From: Rhizomicrobium sp.
GTDB lineage: Bacteria > Pseudomonadota > Alphaproteobacteria > Micropepsales > Micropepsaceae
Direction of reading: 5' to 3'
NCBI GenBank assembly: GCA_037200985.1
Contig: JBBCGJ010000001.1
Coordinates: forward strand, 3,200,756-3,264,755
Length of the DNA stretch: 64,000 nt
Shown here one piece after another: positions 15,213 through 23,191 of this stretch. The number at the start of each line of letters is the position of its first letter. Within the stretch, counting starts at the first letter, position 1. The notes below the pieces were generated by a model that saw only the letters and a program-made list of their open reading frames with translations, was not told the origin of the DNA and did no database searches. The position numbers and the translations under genes were made by a program.

Positions 15213-16100
15213 TCAGCCTAACACAGAGCCTGTACGCTGGCGCGCCTTGAATTCCGCGATCAGCTCCGCCTGATCCGCACGCAGACCATCGACCGAATGC
15301 AGATATTCCGGCACCTCGTCCTGCAGCAGCACGGACGGGCTCTGCCCCTCATAGTTGCCGAGGTTCGGACGATGCATCCGATAGCCCGCCAGGGCCGCCA
15401 GATCCGGAGGAAATGTCCGCGCGATTTCAGGCGGATAGACCAGCCACTGGTTCTCGAAGGGTTTCAGCCATCCCAGGCTGTAGCTGATGATCATGCCGGC
15501 CCGCGGCGCCGCGGTGATGTTGGCTCCGGCGCCATGCATCGTCGAGCCGAGATAGACCAGGGCGTCGCCCGGGTTCATTTCGGCCGCGATCGCCTCGCCG
15601 CGGTCGATGATGTTCTCGTCCTGCCGGCGATGGCTGTTCGGCCAGATCAGCGTGGCGCCGTTCTCCTTCCGATAGGGCGTGAACGGCCACATGATGTTGA
15701 TCAGATATTCGATCTCGCCGATCGGTCCGCGCCACATGTCCTGGTCGCGGTGCGGGACCTGCTCCCATTCGCCCGGCCAGATCTCCAGCGCCTGCGTCAG
15801 ATTGAGCTGGATGCTGTCGCAGAACGGGCCGAGAAGCGTCTGCGCGATGTCCAGGATCAGAGGCTGCTGGACGAACGCCGCCGCATGGGCGGAGCGCTTG
15901 AGCAGGCCGCCGAACCTCTTGGTGTGGCTGCCGTAGAATTCGCCTTCGCAGAAGGGCGTCCTTTCGAAGCGATCCTTCAGGTCGTTGTGGATCGCCTGGA
16001 CCTTGGACTTGGGCATGATGCCGGGAACGATACAGTAGCCCTGTTCCCGTATCTCTCCGATCCAGTCGGAGAGCCGGGGTTCGGCGAATGCGACGGACAT
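15213..16100 (-). CDS. Phytanoyl-CoA dioxygenase (PhyH) family Fe(II)/2-oxoglutarate oxygenase
   Basis: Protein of 295 aa with a double-stranded beta-helix fold. The iron ligands are visible as H-x-D in VPHRDQDMWRG (about residue 118) and the distal His in STMHGAGANIT (about 190), followed by the 2-oxoglutarate-binding Arg in PRAGMIISYSLGW. Such enzymes hydroxylate or halogenate small molecules. It sits between the two quorum-sensing pairs, 33 bases after luxI2 on the same strand, so co-transcription with luxI2 is likely. It may tailor the signal or the polyketide. Substrate unknown; it is unrelated to PhyR despite the similar abbreviation. Confidence 0.86.
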   Translation of the reverse strand: MSVAFAEPRLSDWIGEIREQGYCIVPGIMPKSKVQAIHNDLKDRFERTPFCEGEFYGSHTKRFGGLLKRSAHAAAFVQQPLILDIAQTLLGPFCDSIQLNLTQALEIWPGEWEQVPHRDQDMWRGPIGEIEYLINIMWPFTPYRKENGATLIWPNSHRRQDENIIDRGEAIAAEMNPGDALVYLGSTMHGAGANITAAPRAGMIISYSLGWLKPFENQWLVYPPEIARTFPPDLAALAGYRMHRPNLGNYEGQSPSVLLQDEVPEYLHSVDGLRADQAELIAEFKARQRTGSVLG

Positions 16101-16133
16101 GGTTCTTCCACCCGTTGGAAATTGAGGGAGAGT

Positions 16134-16778
16134 CTATGCGGCCTTCGCGGCGGTCGTGGCCGCGGCGTGCCCGACGGCGTCGAGCTCGAGAATGGGATGG
16201 CGCCAGCCCATCCGCATGCGCAGAAGCTGCAGCGTCGCGGGCGATATCTTGATCAAGAGCGCGCCGACCGTCTCGCCGTTGACCTCGCGCGGCAGGCCGA
16301 GCGGCTCGCATTCCCAGCCGACCGCCATGATGGTCGACAGGAAGGCCGGGACGGCCAGGCAGGTGTAGCGCGTGATGCCGTAGAGCAGCGCCAGTTCGAC
16401 CATGCCGATCGCCAGGCGGCTCTGCACCATGAAGGAATCGCGGCCGCGCAGATGGGTCGCGGCGCAGAAGCGGGTGATCTCCCAGATGTCGTCGCCGACC
16501 GGAACGCCGTCGTCGCACACCATCGGGAAGACTTCGCTCAAAAGGTGCGGCTTGGTGGTCGGCAGGAGCCGCACCGAGCCCAGATGCGTCTGCTTGGTCT
16601 CGTCGAGCACGACGAGATAGGTCGCGTCGGGGGTGTCGAACTGGTCGATCTCATGCTCGCCGTCGACCGGGATGTTCCATTTCAGGTTGTCGACGAAAAT
16701 CTTCTTGCGGTCGCGATGCATGGCCTCGACCGCTGGAACGTATTTGTGGCGATTGTTGGCGTTGATGACCTGGACCAT
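16134..16778 (-). CDS. LuxI-family autoinducer synthase 2
   Basis: Protein of 214 aa with more canonical LuxI features than synthase 1: HRDRKKIFVDNLKWNI gives the R-x3-F-x5-W substrate motif, followed by EIDQFDTPDATYLVV, GSVRLLPTTKPHLLSEVFP and the WEITRF motif (Glu and Arg). The C-terminal acyl-ACP-binding half (GITRYTCLAVPAFLSTIMA) is also recognisable. Expected reaction: acyl-ACP plus S-adenosylmethionine to acyl-homoserine lactone. It lies 78 bases downstream of luxR2, with a perfect palindrome in the gap. Confidence 0.92.
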   Translation of the reverse strand: MVQVINANNRHKYVPAVEAMHRDRKKIFVDNLKWNIPVDGEHEIDQFDTPDATYLVVLDETKQTHLGSVRLLPTTKPHLLSEVFPMVCDDGVPVGDDIWEITRFCAATHLRGRDSFMVQSRLAIGMVELALLYGITRYTCLAVPAFLSTIMAVGWECEPLGLPREVNGETVGALLIKISPATLQLLRMRMGWRHPILELDAVGHAAATTAAKAA

Positions 16779-16836
16779 GGAGCGTCTCCCTCGGGCTGAG
16801 GCCGGGAGAGTTGCACCAACGGGCGCCGCGCCGCCT

Positions 16837-16852
16837 TCCCCTAGTTAGGGGA
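16837..16852 (-). promoter_or_regulatory. 16-base palindrome before luxI2 (possible LuxR box)
   Basis: TCCCCTAGTTAGGGGA: 7-base arms around a 2-base centre, four bases past the luxR2 stop and 59 bases upstream of luxI2. Place and C/G-rich arms match the dyad before luxI1 at 14415-14436. Confidence 0.52.
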
Positions 16853-16856
16853 GGCG

Positions 16857-17621
16857 TCAGTTCACGAGATCGGCGAACGCCAATTGGCTGTCGAACAGCG
16901 CGCGGACGACGAGCTGCATGCGCGTCGCGACCTCGTATTTGCGCTTGGCCTCTTCCATGTGCTGGTGGACGGTCTGGTCGCTGATGCCGAGGATCTGGCC
17001 GACGTCGCGGTCGCTCTTGCCGCGTCCGGCGAGCACGACGCAGTCGAGCTGGCGGCGCGTCAGCTTCGGCTTGGCCGTCGTCTGGATCCTGGTCTGCGCC
17101 GTCTGGGCGCGGCGCTGGACGAGGCGGCGGGCCGCCTCGAACGCGAAGCAGCCGACATAATGCGCGGCGGGCAGCGCGTGTTCGGGAACGTCGCGGCCGG
17201 TGCGGGTGCTGAACGAACAGGCGCCGGTGTGCTCGCCCGGCACATGGATGGGAACGGTGAACCCGCCGCCCAGACCAGCATCCTGGGCCGACTTCAGGAT
17301 TTCCTGCTGGCGGCCGGTCAGCTTGACGATGCGCGACACTTCGGACCACACGAAAGGCGCGGCCGATTTCTCGCAGGCGACGAGCACCGGATCGTCCGAA
17401 AAATATCCCCTGCGGTCGATCTGATCGGCCCATGCCTGCGGAAAGTCGAACAGGTAAACCACGTCGCCATTGGTCTGATAGATGTTCACATGGTGGACCA
17501 GCGCGAAATAGTCGAACCCCAGCGTCTGCACGATGCCTTCCAGCAGACTGCGAAGCTCCTTCACCTCCGTGATTCGATTGGCTTCGCGAACGAACGCCTG
17601 CACGTCTTCGACCAAACTCAT
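16857..17621 (-). CDS. LuxR-family quorum-sensing regulator 2
   Basis: Protein of 254 aa from the ATG at 17621, chosen because GGAGG lies five bases upstream; an open frame continues 51 codons further without support. The autoinducer domain keeps Trp57, Asp70, Pro71 and Trp85 (TraR numbering) in WADQIDRRGYFSDDPV and PFVWSE, with Ile in place of Tyr61. The C-terminal helix-turn-helix reads LTRRQLDCVVLAGRGKSDRD, then VGQILGISDQTVHQHMEEAK. It heads the luxR2-luxI2-dioxygenase group. Two similar dyads lie just upstream of its start (17635-17699). Confidence 0.92.
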   Translation of the reverse strand: MSLVEDVQAFVREANRITEVKELRSLLEGIVQTLGFDYFALVHHVNIYQTNGDVVYLFDFPQAWADQIDRRGYFSDDPVLVACEKSAAPFVWSEVSRIVKLTGRQQEILKSAQDAGLGGGFTVPIHVPGEHTGACSFSTRTGRDVPEHALPAAHYVGCFAFEAARRLVQRRAQTAQTRIQTTAKPKLTRRQLDCVVLAGRGKSDRDVGQILGISDQTVHQHMEEAKRKYEVATRMQLVVRALFDSQLAFADLVN

Positions 17622-17634
17622 ATACGCCTCCACC

Positions 17635-17699
17635 GAGCCCATAGGGCTCCGCGATGTTCCAGCATCGCCGGGATGTCCGACACGAGCCTGCCCCATGGG
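17635..17699. promoter_or_regulatory. Two related dyads upstream of luxR2
   Basis: GAGCCCATAGGGCTC at 17635-17649 is a perfect 6-base dyad around ATA, 14 bases before the luxR2 ATG. A second copy-like element, CCCATGGG followed by CTC, lies at 17692-17702. Shared core CCCAT(A)GGGCTC suggests paired operator sites. The binding protein is unknown. Confidence 0.38.
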
Positions 17700-17840
17700 C
17701 TCAATATATGCAGCGCCCCTCGCGCGAGACGAGTCCTTTCGCCCGCTCGTCGCAGGGCGCCCGCCGGGCAGCATAAGTACTGTTGAATCAGAGCCTTACG
17801 GACTGGGGACAACCGGAGCGGAACGGCGATTGCCGAACGC

Positions 17841-18803
17841 TCAAGGAATAAGGAGAACTCGGCCCACAGCTTTTCTGCTTTCGATGTAAGCGTGTGCCGC
17901 CGCCGCCTGCGAAAGCGGGAATGTCTTGTCGATAACGACTCGCAACGATCCAACGGCAACTTCGTCCACCAAACCCTGAATCATGTCGTGCACGCGATCG
18001 GTCGCGAGTTCCGCACCGAGAAAGACGCCGGTGAGGCTCCGGTTTCCGACCATGAGCGAGCCGACATCGACACGCATCGGCTCGCGTCCCGCGGCGCCGA
18101 CCATCGACACCCGGCCGCGATAGCCGAGCGACAGGAGCGATCCCTGCAGCGTCGACCCGCCGACCGGATCAACGACCAGATCGACGCCCTTGTTGTCCGT
18201 GATCGTCATCACGGCCTGCACGACGTCGGAGGTCTTGTAGTTGATGCCGTGATCGAGGCCGAGCGGCTTCAGCTTCTCGAGCCGCTCGTCGCTGGAGGCG
18301 GTGGCGAGCACGCGCGCGCCGGCGCGCTTGGCGAGCTGGATCGCCGCGACGCCGACGCCGGAGGCGCCGGCCTGCACCAGCACGGTCTCGCCGCGCTTGA
18401 GGCGGCCGAACTCGAACAGGCAGTCATGCGCCGTGCCGAACGGCACCGGGACCGCGGCGGCAAGCCTGACATCGGCACCCTTGGGAATCTTCCACGCCGT
18501 GCGCGCCGCGACCGAGCGCAGCTCGGCATGGCTGCCGTTGAAGCCGGTGGTCACCGCCTTGTCGCCGATCTGGAAATCGGTGACGTCGGCGCCGACCGCG
18601 ACGACTTCGCCCGCCGCCTGGTAGCCGACGACATGCGGCACGGTCATCAGGGGACCGCCCTGGCGGTTCAGCGTGTCGCCGCCCTCGATCGACACCGCCT
18701 CGACGCGGATGACGATGCCGTTCGGCATCACCTGCGGATCGGGGACGTCTTCGTATTTCAGGACGGAGGGCGGACCGTTCTCGTAGTAGACGGCGGCTTT
18801 CAT
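17841..18803 (-). CDS. MDR-superfamily NADPH:quinone reductase-like oxidoreductase
   Basis: Protein of 320 aa, zinc-independent medium-chain reductase. The N-terminal GroES-like domain starts MKAAVYYENGPPSVLKYEDV, and the Rossmann domain has the nucleotide motif VLVQAGASGVGVAAIQLAKR (about residue 145), with the NADPH-preferring AxxGxG pattern. No catalytic or structural zinc cysteines. It reduces quinones or enones with NADPH in the cytosol. It is divergent from the thiolase gene, 132 bases away. Substrate undetermined. Confidence 0.85.
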   Translation of the reverse strand: MKAAVYYENGPPSVLKYEDVPDPQVMPNGIVIRVEAVSIEGGDTLNRQGGPLMTVPHVVGYQAAGEVVAVGADVTDFQIGDKAVTTGFNGSHAELRSVAARTAWKIPKGADVRLAAAVPVPFGTAHDCLFEFGRLKRGETVLVQAGASGVGVAAIQLAKRAGARVLATASSDERLEKLKPLGLDHGINYKTSDVVQAVMTITDNKGVDLVVDPVGGSTLQGSLLSLGYRGRVSMVGAAGREPMRVDVGSLMVGNRSLTGVFLGAELATDRVHDMIQGLVDEVAVGSLRVVIDKTFPLSQAAAAHAYIESRKAVGRVLLIP

Positions 18804-18935
18804 GGCGTTCTCCCGATGGCGTTTGCGCGAAGGCTAACGCGGTCCGGCCAGAGCGGCAATTCCGCGGGCAAACGCGTGTTTGGCGAAGGTGGCGGCCTTG
18901 GCTAAGTTGGTCCAATAAGCCATCGGGAAAACGCC

Positions 18936-20150
18936 ATGTCCGCTCTCAAAGATGCCTATATCTGCGATGCCGTGCGCACGCCCATCGGGCGCTATGGCGG
19001 CGGCCTCGCCTATGTGCGCACCGACGATCTCGCGGCGCTGCCGATCAAGGCCCTGATGGCGCGCAACGGCGCGGTGGATTGGGCCAAGGTGGAAGAGGTC
19101 TATCTCGGCTGCGCCAACCAGGCGGGCGAGGACAACCGCAACGTCGCGCGCATGGCGGCGCTGCTCTCCGGTCTGCCGGAGACGGTGCCGGGGACGACGA
19201 TCAACCGGCTCTGCGCCTCGGGTCTCGACGCGGTGGGCTCGGCGGCGCGCGCGGTGAAGGCGGGCGAGATTTCGCTCGCCATCGCCGGCGGCGTCGAATC
19301 GATGACGCGCGCGCCCTTCGTGATGGGCAAGGCCGAGAGCGCCTTTCCCCGCGCGGCGGAGAACCACGACACGACGATCGGCTGGCGCTTCGTCAATCCG
19401 AGGATGAAGGCGGTATACGGCACGGATTCGATGCCGGAGACCGGCGAGAATGTCGCCGAGGCTTATCGGATATCCCGCGCCGACCAGGACGCCTTCGCGC
19501 TGCGCAGCCAGCAGAAGGCCGGCCGCGCCATCGCAAGCGGATTTTTCGCGGAGGAGACCGTCGCCGTCGAAGCCAAGGACGGCAAGGGCAAGCCCATGCC
19601 GTTCACCGCCGACGAACATCCGCGCCCGCAGACCACGGCGGAGGATCTCGCCCGGCTGAAGACGCCGTTCCGTAATCCCGGCACGGTGACGGCGGGCAAT
19701 GCCTCGGGCGTGAACGACGGCGCGGCGGCGATGATCATTGCTTCCGAAGACGCAGCGAAGAAGAACGGGTTGACCATCCGCGGCCGCGTGCTGGGCATGG
19801 CGACAGCGGGCGTGGCGCCGCGGGTGATGGGCGTCGGGCCGGTGCCGGCGACGGAGAAGCTGCTGGCGCGCCTCGGACTCAAGATCGGCGACTTCGACGT
19901 CATCGAGCTGAACGAGGCCTTCGCCAGCCAGTCGCTGGCGGTGCTGCGCGGGCTGGGGCTGCCCGACGACGCCGATGTCGTGAACCCGAATGGCGGCGCC
20001 ATCGCGCTCGGCCATCCGCTCGGCATGAGCGGGGCGCGGCTGGCGCTGACCGCGCTGCATCAGCTAGAGAAGACCGGCGGCCGGCGCGCGCTGGCGACGC
20101 TGTGCGTCGGCGTCGGCCAGGGCGTCGCGCTGGCGATAGAGAGGGTCTGA
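18936..20150 (+). CDS. Acetyl-CoA acyltransferase (thiolase II), 3-oxoadipyl/3-ketoacyl-CoA type
   Basis: Protein of 404 aa with all thiolase landmarks: nucleophile Cys in [19 protein letters not shown] (about residue 91), His in [16 protein letters not shown] (about 360) and the second Cys in [17 protein letters not shown] (about 390). The N-terminus, [20 protein letters not shown], resembles PcaF/PaaJ 3-oxoadipyl-CoA thiolases. No other aromatic-degradation genes are nearby, while three acyl-CoA dehydrogenases follow, so a beta-oxidation role is equally likely. Two bases separate it from the cupin gene. Confidence 0.9.
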   Translation: MSALKDAYICDAVRTPIGRYGGGLAYVRTDDLAALPIKALMARNGAVDWAKVEEVYLGCANQAGEDNRNVARMAALLSGLPETVPGTTINRLCASGLDAVGSAARAVKAGEISLAIAGGVESMTRAPFVMGKAESAFPRAAENHDTTIGWRFVNPRMKAVYGTDSMPETGENVAEAYRISRADQDAFALRSQQKAGRAIASGFFAEETVAVEAKDGKGKPMPFTADEHPRPQTTAEDLARLKTPFRNPGTVTAGNASGVNDGAAAMIIASEDAAKKNGLTIRGRVLGMATAGVAPRVMGVGPVPATEKLLARLGLKIGDFDVIELNEAFASQSLAVLRGLGLPDDADVVNPNGGAIALGHPLGMSGARLALTALHQLEKTGGRRALATLCVGVGQGVALAIERV

Positions 20151-20152
20151 CC

Positions 20153-20572
20153 ATGCGAAATCTTGCCTTTGCGGCGGCGTTCGTCTTCGTCACCGGCGCG
20201 GCCATGGCGGCCGACGCGCCCAAGGTGACGGCGGTACCGGTCTTTCGCGGCAACACGACGATCACCGGCCAGCCCATCGTCGTGCCGGACAAGCCGGATG
20301 TGGCGGTCTCCATCGCGACGTTCCCGCCGGGCGCGACGCTGCCGGAGCACCAGCATCCCTATCCGCACTATGTCTATGTGCTGGAAGGCGTGCTCACGGT
20401 GGTCAACACGCAGACCGACAAGACCTTCGAGGTCAAGGCGGGCGCGTTCATCGCCGAAATGCAGAGCACCTGGCACTACGGAGTCAACAAGGGCTCGGTG
20501 CCGGTCAAGCTGCTGATCATCGACCAGGTGCCGGCGGGCACCACGAGCAACGTGGTGCCGAAAGCGCAATAA
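20153..20572 (+). CDS. Exported cupin-domain protein
   Basis: Protein of 139 aa. A signal peptide (MRNLAFAAAFVFVTGAAMAA) is followed by a single cupin barrel: metal-binding motif 1 in LPEHQHPYPHYVYVLEGVLT and a second His in STWHYGVNKG. Periplasmic small cupins of this type may bind metal or small ligands; no reaction can be assigned. The start two bases after the thiolase stop suggests co-transcription. A perfect hairpin follows its stop immediately. Confidence 0.82.
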   Translation: MRNLAFAAAFVFVTGAAMAADAPKVTAVPVFRGNTTITGQPIVVPDKPDVAVSIATFPPGATLPEHQHPYPHYVYVLEGVLTVVNTQTDKTFEVKAGAFIAEMQSTWHYGVNKGSVPVKLLIIDQVPAGTTSNVVPKAQ

Positions 20573-20602
20573 TTTCCTCCCCCGCTGTTGCGGGGGAGGA
20601 AA
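20573..20602. terminator. Bidirectional terminator made of a short interspersed palindrome
   Basis: A perfect 13-base stem, TTTCCTCCCCCGC/GCGGGGGAGGAAA, with a TGTT loop fills the gap between the convergent cupin and acyl-CoA dehydrogenase genes. It is the shortest form of the palindrome family also found at 21770, 39015, 51510 and, as a relative, 58055. Confidence 0.72.
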
Positions 20603-20604
20603 GT

Positions 20605-21735
20605 CTAATATCCCAATAACGTCGCGTAGCGGTCGCGGTGGTAGGACGAGCCGCCGAAGGTCGCTTCCTGGGCGCGGGCGCGCTTGAGATAAAGACCCGC
20701 GTCATGCGCGTCGGTCATGCCGATGCCGCCATGCATCTGCACCATCTCGTTGGAGACGAGGTGCACCAGATCGCCGACCTTGGCCTTGGCCAGCGAGGCA
20801 AGCTGCGCCACGTCGTTGGCGTCGCGGTCGATGGCCGACAGGGCGCCCTCGACGCAAGAGCGCGCCAGCTCCAGATCGGTGAACATCTTGGCGGCGCGGT
20901 GCTGCAGCGCCTGGAAGGTGCCGATCTTCTGGCCGAACTGCTCGCGGGTCTTGAGATAGTCGAGCGTCACCTCGAAGGACTGCATCGCCTGGCCGAGCAT
21001 CTCGGCGGCAAGGCCGGCGCGGGCACGGTCGAGCGTTGTTTCCAGGATGCCGCCGCCTTGGTTCGACGTGCCGAGGACGTCGCCCTGGACGTCCTGGAAC
21101 GTCAGATTGGCATAGCCGCGGCTGTCGACGGTCTTCAGCTTCTGGCGCGTCAGGCCGGACGCCTTGCCGTCGACCAGGACCAAGGTGATGCCGCCCTTGT
21201 CGCCGGGTTTTCCGCTGGTGCGCGCCGCGACGATGATCAGGTCCGCCGTGCCGCCGTCGAGCACGAAGGTCTTCTTGCCGTTCAGCATCACCTTGCCGTT
21301 GCCGCCGTCGGTGCCGGCCAGCGCGATCTTCTCCGGCGCATGATGCGGGCCTTCGTCGACGGCGAGCGTCGCGATCAGCTTTCCTTCGGCGATGGCGGGC
21401 AGGTATGTCTGCTTCTGCGCATCCGAACCGGCGAGCAGCAAGGCCGTCGTCGCGGTCAGCGCGGTCGAGATCAAGGGCGACGCCGTCAGCGTGCGGCCCG
21501 TCTCCTCCAGCACTAGGCCGAGGGTGAGATAACCCAGCCCCACGCCGCCGAATTCCTCGGGCACGAGGATGCCAGCCCAGCCCAGCTCGGCCATCTCCCG
21601 CCACGCGGCGCGGTCGAAGCCGTCTTCGTTGTCGCTGTCGCGCAGCTTGCGGAAAGCGGTGACGGGCGATTTTTCCTGCACCCAGGATTTCGCGGCGTCG
21701 CGGATGAGCGTCTGTTCTTCGTTCAGGACTGCCAT
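20605..21735 (-). CDS. Acyl-CoA dehydrogenase (paralogue 1)
   Basis: Protein of 376 aa. N-terminal helical domain (EEQTLIRDAAKSWVQEKSPV), LGWAGILVPEEFGGVGLGYL, a middle beta domain (LAVDEGPHHAPEKIAL) somewhat diverged from the usual TEP motif, and C-terminal helices with REQFGQKIGTFQALQHRAAK and MQMHGGIGMTDAHD. It is an FAD enzyme of fatty-acid or related CoA-ester oxidation passing electrons to ETF. First half of the usual large/small pair pattern: two longer homologues lie upstream on the same strand, so the group may form heteromeric dehydrogenases like those for steroid side chains. Confidence 0.88.
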   Translation of the reverse strand: MAVLNEEQTLIRDAAKSWVQEKSPVTAFRKLRDSDNEDGFDRAAWREMAELGWAGILVPEEFGGVGLGYLTLGLVLEETGRTLTASPLISTALTATTALLLAGSDAQKQTYLPAIAEGKLIATLAVDEGPHHAPEKIALAGTDGGNGKVMLNGKKTFVLDGGTADLIIVAARTSGKPGDKGGITLVLVDGKASGLTRQKLKTVDSRGYANLTFQDVQGDVLGTSNQGGGILETTLDRARAGLAAEMLGQAMQSFEVTLDYLKTREQFGQKIGTFQALQHRAAKMFTDLELARSCVEGALSAIDRDANDVAQLASLAKAKVGDLVHLVSNEMVQMHGGIGMTDAHDAGLYLKRARAQEATFGGSSYHRDRYATLLGY

Positions 21736-21769
21736 GTTCGTTCTTCCCTAGCGTTCGTACCCGATTTCA

Positions 21770-21897
21770 TTTTCCTCCCCCATTGTTATGGGGGAGGTGG
21801 CGCGAAGCGCCGGAGGGGGCCAGCCCCGAGCGAGCCCCCTCCGCTTCGCTCGCAAGTGCTCGCTCAGCACCTCCCCCATAACAATGGGGGAGGAAAA
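21770..21897. repeat. Long interspersed palindrome between acyl-CoA dehydrogenase genes
   Basis: The two ends form a 30-base inverted repeat: each end is itself a hairpin CCTCCCCCAT/ATGGGGGAGG with a TGTT-type loop. The centre has a second, imperfect inverted repeat rich in CGAAGCG and GAGCGAGC. It is 128 bases long, noncoding, and similar to the element at 51510-51649. Confidence 0.8.
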
Positions 21898-21911
21898 GTG
21901 CGGATCGCGTC

Positions 21912-23129
21912 TCACTGATGATCCAAGAGGCCAAGGATGCGCTTGGCGATGATGTTGTTCTGGATCTCCTGGCTGCCGCCATAGATCGTCGTGGCCTTGC
22001 CGCCGAGCCAGCCCCGCACCGTATCGAGCTCGCCGCGGCTGAAGCCTTCGCCGTCCCAGCCCAGCCCCTGATGGCCCATCATCTCGATCAGGAGCTCGGA
22101 GCGCTCCTGGCCGATGCGCGAGCCGGCGTTTTTCATGATAGAGGTCGTCGCCGACGGTCCCTGGTTGCCCTTGGCCTCGGCTTGGGCGCGCAGCACGGTG
22201 AGCATGAAGGCGCGGCTGTCCATCAGGTGATTGGTGATCCGGGCGCGTAGATCGGCGTCGGCGATGCGGCCGTTGTCGTTCGCGCCGGCATAGGCCTTGG
22301 CGACCTGGTCGAGCGTGCGGGTCTCGCCGCTGCGGCCGAGCCCGGCGGCGCTGCCGATATTGCCGCCCAGGCCGGCGCGCTCGAACTGCAGCAGGCGCTT
22401 GCCGATGGTCCAGCCGCCGTTGAGCGGGCCCATCAGGTTCTCCTTCGGCACCTTCACGTCGGTGAAGAAGGTCTCGCAGAAGGGCGAGTTGCCGCTGATC
22501 AGCTTGATCGGCCGCACTTCGACGCCTGGCGACTTCATGTCGATCAACAGGAACGAGATGCCCTCGTGCTTCTTCGTGTTGTCGGTGCGCACGAGGCAGA
22601 AGCACATGTCGGCATATTGCGCGCCCGAGGTCCAGATCTTCTGGCCGTTGACCAGGAAGTGATCGCCCTTGTCGACGCATTGCGTGCGCAGGGCGGCGAG
22701 GTCGGAGCCGGCGCCGGGCTCGCTATAGCCCTGGCACCACCACGTCGTGCCCTGGACGATGCCCGGGACGTATTTCTTCTTCTGCTCTTCCGAGCCGTAT
22801 TCCAGCAGCGTGGGGCCGAACATCATCACGCCCATGCCGCCGATCGGATTGAAGGCGCCGATGCGGGCCAGCTCCTGGCTCACCACGCGCGCCTGCGCGG
22901 TCGAAAGCCCGCCGCCGCCATATTGCTTCGGGTAGGTGGGCGTGCCCCAGCCCTTCTCGCCCATCGCCTTCTTCCATCGGGCGAAGTCGCCGCCGCCGGC
23001 CGGGCCGCCCTCGCCCGCCATCATCGCGCCCTTGCCCTTCAGCGACGGGGGGAAATTCTCCTCGATCCATCGGCGCGCCTCGGCGCGGAACGCCTCCAGG
23101 TCGGTATCGATGTTTTCAGCCGCGCTCAT
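21912..23129 (-). CDS. Acyl-CoA dehydrogenase (paralogue 2)
   Basis: Protein of 405 aa. It has the full family pattern: YPKQYGGGGLSTAQARVVSQ, FAD/substrate motif WWCQGYSEPGAGSDLAALRT, KIWTSGAQYADMCFCLVRTD, and C-terminal YGGSQEIQNNIIAKRILGLL. The end motif is typical of enzymes acting on branched, steroid or bulky acyl-CoA esters (FadE-like). Closely related to the next upstream gene; the two probably arose by duplication. A 128-base palindrome separates it from paralogue 1. Confidence 0.9.
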   Translation of the reverse strand: MSAAENIDTDLEAFRAEARRWIEENFPPSLKGKGAMMAGEGGPAGGGDFARWKKAMGEKGWGTPTYPKQYGGGGLSTAQARVVSQELARIGAFNPIGGMGVMMFGPTLLEYGSEEQKKKYVPGIVQGTTWWCQGYSEPGAGSDLAALRTQCVDKGDHFLVNGQKIWTSGAQYADMCFCLVRTDNTKKHEGISFLLIDMKSPGVEVRPIKLISGNSPFCETFFTDVKVPKENLMGPLNGGWTIGKRLLQFERAGLGGNIGSAAGLGRSGETRTLDQVAKAYAGANDNGRIADADLRARITNHLMDSRAFMLTVLRAQAEAKGNQGPSATTSIMKNAGSRIGQERSELLIEMMGHQGLGWDGEGFSRGELDTVRGWLGGKATTIYGGSQEIQNNIIAKRILGLLDHQ

Positions 23130-23191
23130 GCGTAATTCCTCCGGTTTGGCGATCGCGAGAGGGCATTTCTATTCGCTGCCCGTCCTCTTGT

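Noticed and set aside
14436-17621. LuxR solos sensing pyrones or resorcinols (PluR/PauR type)
   Set aside because: Both LuxR proteins keep most acyl-homoserine lactone-binding residues and each has its own luxI, unlike those solos.
17622-17774. 51-codon N-terminal extension of LuxR2
   Set aside because: The inner ATG has GGAGG at ideal spacing and gives the usual LuxR length; the extension holds operator-like dyads instead.
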